Below are positions 61,256-64,000 of a stretch of 64,000 nucleotides of DNA, piece after piece. How positions within the stretch are numbered: the stretch's first letter is position 1; every line of letters begins with the position of its first letter. The stretch is taken from assembly GCA_963675935.2 (NCBI GenBank), contig CAXXPV010000003.1, forward strand, positions 806,001 to 870,000, written 5' to 3'. The notes under the pieces are model-generated. The model saw only the letters and a program-made list of their open reading frames with translations. It was not told the origin of the DNA and did not search any database. This stretch comes from G963675935 sp963675935. Lineage in GTDB: Bacteria; Planctomycetota; Planctomycetia; Pirellulales; Thermoguttaceae. The position numbers and the translations under genes were made by a program.

Positions 61256-61312
61256 AGGACGGATTTCCGAATCCGTCTCTGAAAAAGGACGGATTTGGAA
61301 ATCCGTCCTACG
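61256..61312. repeat. Inverted repeat (GGACGGATTTCCGAATCCGT)
   Basis: GTAGGACGGATTTCCGAATC facing GATTTGGAAATCCGTCCTAC, between the convergent large-protein and tsaD genes. Confidence 0.85.
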
Positions 61313-61343
61313 GTGAGTTGATCAGTTTATTTTGGCGTACGCC

Positions 61344-62483
61344 CTAACTCGGCAAAATATCGAGGTCGAGCGGCTCGATGAGTCCCGCCTTCCATCGTTC
61401 CACGGCGATGGCGCCCATGACGGCGTTGTCGGTGCAGAGCCGCAAGGGCGCAATGTGCAGTTCAATCTTCCGGCGATCGGTCTCTTCGGCGAGCCGTTCC
61501 CTCAGCCGAGCGTTGGCGGCCACGCCCCCGCCGACGCAGAGCGTTTTCATGCCCGTCCGGTGCAATGCCGCCATGGCCTTGCTCACCAGGCAATCGACCA
61601 CGGCTTCCTGGAAGCTGGCGGCGAGGTCGGCTGTCGGAAGGGGAAGTTTAGCCGCCGCGCCCTCGCGGTGCGGTGAGGAGGGAGAGAGGGGAAGAAGGGG
61701 AGAGGGGGAGATCGGTTGATTTGGAATTTCTGATTTCTGATTCTTCGCTTGTTGCTTTACCTTCACATTCCCCCTTTCGCCTTCCGCCTTCCCCCTTCCT
61801 TCGATCGCGTATCGCACGGCGGTCTTCAGCCCGCTGAAACTGAAAGCGAGGCGTTCTTCACGCAGCAGGGCACGTGGGAAAGCGAAGGCTCGTGGATTGC
61901 CGCCGGCCGCTGCCCGCTCGATCGACGGACCGCCGGGATACGGCAGTCCAAGCATGGCCGCCACCTTGTCGAACGCCTCGCCGGCCGCGTCGTCGATTGT
62001 TCCGCCCAGAAACTCGAAGTCCAACGGGCCCGCGCAACGGTAGAGGCTCGTGTGGCCGCCGCTGACGATCAGCCCGATACACGGGAAAACGTCACGCTCG
62101 GCAGCCAATCGACAGGCGTATACGTGCGCCTGGAGGTGGTTGACGGCGATCAGCGGGATATTTCGCGCCACGCAGAGCGTTTTTGCGGCCACCAGTCCCA
62201 CCAGAAGCGAGCCGGCCAGCCCGGGCGTGTTCGCCACGGCCACCGCACCGATGTCGTCGAGCGTGAGGCTTGCCTGGCGCAACGCTTCGTCGATGACCGG
62301 CAAGATACGTTCGAGATGCGCCCGCGAGGCGATTTCCGGCACGACGCCGCCGAACCGGCGGTGCAGTTCATCTTGCGAGGCCACGACCGACGCGAGGATT
62401 TCGAGCCGGTCGGTCACGATGGCCGCGGCGGTTTCGTCGCACGAAGATTCGAGGGTGAGGATGTGCATGGCGGACGCATTCAT
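61344..62483 (-). CDS. tsaD: tRNA N6-threonylcarbamoyladenosine transferase
   Basis: A 379-residue Kae1/TsaD enzyme for t6A37 of ANN-decoding tRNAs. Fe-binding HLQAHVYA, the ATP-site motifs LESSCDETAAAIV (N-terminus) and NTPGLAGSLLVG, SGGHTSLYR, and C-terminal GGGVAANARLRE and DNAVM are intact. Residues about 230-270 (GKAEGERGNVKVKQQAKNQK, then an SPLLPLSPSS-type run) are low-complexity and lie where homologues have a short loop. They match GGGAGAGG/CCTTCCCCC-type repeat DNA at about 61662-61800. ATG at 62483, alternative at 62468. Essential in most bacteria. Confidence 0.94.
   Translation of the reverse strand: MNASAMHILTLESSCDETAAAIVTDRLEILASVVASQDELHRRFGGVVPEIASRAHLERILPVIDEALRQASLTLDDIGAVAVANTPGLAGSLLVGLVAAKTLCVARNIPLIAVNHLQAHVYACRLAAERDVFPCIGLIVSGGHTSLYRCAGPLDFEFLGGTIDDAAGEAFDKVAAMLGLPYPGGPSIERAAAGGNPRAFAFPRALLREERLAFSFSGLKTAVRYAIEGRGKAEGERGNVKVKQQAKNQKSEIPNQPISPSPLLPLSPSSPHREGAAAKLPLPTADLAASFQEAVVDCLVSKAMAALHRTGMKTLCVGGGVAANARLRERLAEETDRRKIELHIAPLRLCTDNAVMGAIAVERWKAGLIEPLDLDILPS
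61662..61800. repeat. Low-complexity insertion inside tsaD
   Basis: GGGAGAGGGGAAGAAGGGGA, GATTTGGAATTTCTGATTTC and CTTTCGCCTTCCGCCTTCCC runs, out of character with flanking coding DNA, adding about 40 residues in frame. Confidence 0.65.
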
Positions 62484-62493
62484 CTCAGTCTAT

Positions 62494-62802
62494 TCACCGT
62501 TGCCCGTTCTGAAACAACCATTCAATATGCCGTGCCGCGTGGACGACACCGACAACCTCAATGCCGTCGTCCATCGCATAATAGAGGATGACGTAGCTAT
62601 CGGCCAGAAAAATTCGCAAACCGGGTCGAAGGTCGTCTCGCAATTCGCCCAATAGAGGCTGGCTGGCAAGCAGGGCAAATTTCTCGTGGAACCGCCGAAG
62701 TTGGCGGCTCGCAGCAGGGGGGCTTTCTTGTTCAATTCCGAGGTAGTTCCAAACAGCCTCAAGATCGGCGACTGCCTGCGGCGAGACAACGTAGTGGTTC
62801 AT
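62494..62802 (-). CDS. ParE/RelE-family toxin
   Basis: A 102-residue ParE-type toxin: MNHYVVSPQAVADLEAVWNY (residues 1-20), the RFHEKFALLASQPLLGELRD helix pair and a C-terminal strand with VVGVVHAARHIEWLF. ParE toxins poison gyrase; RelE relatives cleave mRNA, and the two cannot be separated here. ATG at 62802 overlaps the antitoxin stop (62799-62801), so it is translationally coupled. No other toxin-antitoxin signs nearby. Confidence 0.88.
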   Translation of the reverse strand: MNHYVVSPQAVADLEAVWNYLGIEQESPPAASRQLRRFHEKFALLASQPLLGELRDDLRPGLRIFLADSYVILYYAMDDGIEVVGVVHAARHIEWLFQNGQR

Positions 62803-63062
62803 CCCTTGCTGCTCTCGTAGCGGGCCATGCCCTCAGCCTCAATGCGATCGAAGAACGTCTGCAACTCGGCTTCGCCGCGCAATTCGATTCCTTCTCCGCC
62901 GCGCAACTGCCGCGTGCCTTCGTCGATATGGTCGAGAAGTTCTTGACGTCTTCGCAATAAATCGACCGCCTCGTCCAATGCCTCAACGCGATTATGGAAG
63001 ACCCCTCGGGCAACCGCGTGCTCAAGAAACAATTCATTTTGCGGCGAAAGATCGATGCTCAT
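62799..63062 (-). CDS. ParD-like antitoxin
   Basis: An 87-residue protein with an RHH-like N-terminus (IDLSPQNELFLEHAVARGVF, residues 3-22) and a helical, acidic C-terminus (DEAVDLLRRRQELLDHIDEG). It precedes and overlaps the ParE-like toxin. The ATG at 63062 is chosen over 63083. A promoter with TTGACC and TATTTT lies at 63086-63114. Typical autoregulated ParDE layout. Confidence 0.84.
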   Translation of the reverse strand: MSIDLSPQNELFLEHAVARGVFHNRVEALDEAVDLLRRRQELLDHIDEGTRQLRGGEGIELRGEAELQTFFDRIEAEGMARYESSKG

Positions 63063-63085
63063 GGCGTCACATCCCTTTCCCATTC

Positions 63086-63114
63086 AAAATACCCTATTGC
63101 ATGGAAATGGTCAA
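63086..63114 (-). promoter_or_regulatory. Promoter of the ParDE operon
   Basis: Minus strand TTGACC (63109-63114) and TATTTT (63086-63091), 17 nt apart, about 25 bp before the antitoxin ATG. Confidence 0.6.
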
Positions 63115-63133
63115 TTCTGCAAACTTGGTTAAA

Positions 63134-63223
63134 TTTTATACCTTGCACGGAAAATAGTGAAACATTCTTCCCGGATTGGCAGGTTTGTTTCACTTCCAAC
63201 CGTTCCCTGTATAATCCTGCGCC
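63134..63223 (+). repeat. R9 dispersed element, copy 3
   Basis: TTTTATACCTTGCACGGAAA, ACATTCTTCCCGGATTGG, TTTCACTTCCAACCG, ending GTATAATCCTGCGCC. It aligns with 2496-2580 and 5029-5118; between ParDE and the Uma2 gene. Confidence 0.55.
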
Positions 63224-63262
63224 CCGATGTGGGGGCCAACACTGCTTTGGGTGATTCATAGC

Positions 63263-63290
63263 TTGACAATTAGTGAAATCCCTCTACGAT
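63263..63290 (+). promoter_or_regulatory. Promoter of the Uma2 gene, near-leaderless
   Basis: TTGACA (63263-63268) and TACGAT (63285-63290), 16-nt spacing. The expected start site (about 63297) is only 3-5 nt before the ATG at 63301, although GGGGG lies at SD position. Confidence 0.65.
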
Positions 63291-63300
63291 AGGGGGTGCT

Positions 63301-63843
63301 ATGACTGCCGTTCAACAACTCATGACCGCTGTGGAATTGTTCCAAACGCCCGGCTTGGGTCGGTGCGAGTTGGTGCATGGAGAATTGATTCCCATGACGC
63401 CCGCCGGATTTGAACACGGTCGAATTGCGGCCGAGATCAGTTGGATTCTGAAGGAGTATGTGAAACGTCGCCCGTTGGGGACGGTCACGGGCGCGGAGAC
63501 GGGTTTTCTTATCGCCCGCGATCCCGACACGGTGCGTGCACCCGACGCGGCGTTCATTCGCGCCGAGCGAGTGCCTTTGGCGCCGGTGCGAGGCTATTTT
63601 CCCGAGGCGCCGGACCTGGCGGTCGAAGTTCTTTCGCCCGGCGAGCGAGCGAGCGAAGTGGCGGCCAAAGTTCAAAATTGGCTGGAAGCCGGTTGTCGCA
63701 TGGTCTGGGTGGTCGATCCCGAAACCACGACCGTCACGGTATACCGCGGCCGCGATCAAATCGCCATTCTCGGCGTCTCCGACACGCTCGTCGGCGGCGA
63801 TGTCCTGCCGGATTTCAGTGTGCGGGTGGAAGAGATTTTTTAA
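63301..63843 (+). CDS. Uma2-family (DUF820) PD-(D/E)XK-fold protein
   Basis: A 180-residue Uma2/DUF820 protein, a restriction-endonuclease-like fold. Conserved pieces: CELVHGELIPMTPAGFEHGR (residues about 22-41), the PD in VRAPDAAFIRAE, the EVLSPGERASEVAAK stretch with catalytic-type E and K, and QNWLEAGCRMVWVVDPE. The family is greatly expanded in planctomycetes and cyanobacteria; its role is unsettled. ATG at 63301 directly after GGGGGTGCT. Confidence 0.88.
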   Translation: MTAVQQLMTAVELFQTPGLGRCELVHGELIPMTPAGFEHGRIAAEISWILKEYVKRRPLGTVTGAETGFLIARDPDTVRAPDAAFIRAERVPLAPVRGYFPEAPDLAVEVLSPGERASEVAAKVQNWLEAGCRMVWVVDPETTTVTVYRGRDQIAILGVSDTLVGGDVLPDFSVRVEEIF

Positions 63844-63846
63844 GTC

Positions 63847-63966
63847 GTTTCTGTTGCGGATAGCCTTTTGTCGCCTTTCGCTCCGCGAAAGTAGTGCGAA
63901 TTCATCGCTGCTTTCGCGGAGCGAAAGGCGACAATCCGGCCAACCGCATCTTTCCGCAACAGAAAC
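63847..63966. repeat. Long inverted repeat at the right edge
   Basis: GTTTCTGTTGCGGA and TCCGCAACAGAAAC are the outer arms; inside are TCGCCTTTCGCTCCGCGAAA and its facing copy TTTCGCGGAGCGAAAGGCGA. Confidence 0.85.
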
Positions 63967-64000
63967 TAAGTCGTAGGGACAGGTCTCATTCCTTCCTCAT

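Overview
The window reads as a GC-rich chromosomal segment from a planctomycete (Pirellulales-like, not pinned further). The pointers are a YTV-type cysteine-rich repeat protein, a DUF1559-type protein, VIT/von Willebrand A and TPR/HEAT secreted proteins, a DUF1570-like lipoprotein, the hpnCDE squalene genes, frequent GTG/TTG starts, and genes often lacking a Shine-Dalgarno (SD) sequence. No phage, plasmid, transposase or CRISPR region is visible. I support 55 protein genes and one tRNA-Gln.

Layout. 0.2-0.9 kb: HEPN/MNT module. 1.0-4.5 kb: rpsB-tsf-pyrH-frr on the minus strand. 4.6-6.1 kb: RHH/PIN toxin-antitoxin pair, an unknown protein and tRNA-Gln. 6.2-9.5 kb: a pilin-like protein divergent from a 714-residue cysteine-rich YTV protein with its own terminator. 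9.8-17 kb: ECF-like sigma factor, an overlapping membrane protein, and large secreted proteins. 17-20.4 kb: DUF433/DUF5615 pair, AAA+ ATPase and DUF58 protein. 20.5-23.5 kb: rpsA and a primary-type sigma factor. 23.9-28.3 kb: GntR regulator, ABC ATPase and two paralogous 12-TM proteins. 28.4-33 kb: apt, ACT-domain protein, VIT/vWA protein and chagasin-like inhibitor. 33.1-37.8 kb: hpnC-hpnD-hpnE divergent from ispH. 37.9-42.9 kb: enolase-superfamily homologue without catalytic lysines, flavodiiron protein, response regulator, Xer recombinase. 43.4-45.3 kb: Phd/VapC pair running into ispG. 45.5-56.7 kb: metal transporter-like protein, lipoprotein peptidase, acetyltransferase, glycosyltransferase, LptF/G permease, TPR protein, rpmA, HtrA protease and secreted proteins. 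57-61.2 kb: a 1379-residue vWA/STN/Gly-Met-rich protein. 61.3-64 kb: tsaD, ParDE and a Uma2-family protein.

The most striking feature is repeat load. Most intergenic gaps carry dispersed hairpin elements, which I sort into ten or more families (called R1 to R10 here). Several lie inside reading frames without breaking them: hpnE, ispG, tsaD, the DUF1559 gene, hpnD and the sigma-linked membrane protein. The R6 element is a composite of about 245 bp with an ordered series of hairpins. It has two full copies in opposite orientation, one inside the DUF1559 gene between its start codon and its signal peptide.

Functionally, ispG and ispH (last steps of the MEP pathway) and hpnCDE (farnesyl-PP to squalene) form a loose isoprenoid-to-squalene neighbourhood. 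Five toxin-antitoxin-type modules are scattered among housekeeping genes, and one sits 3 nt upstream of ispG. All statements come from reading the sequence and from family knowledge; no database search was run.
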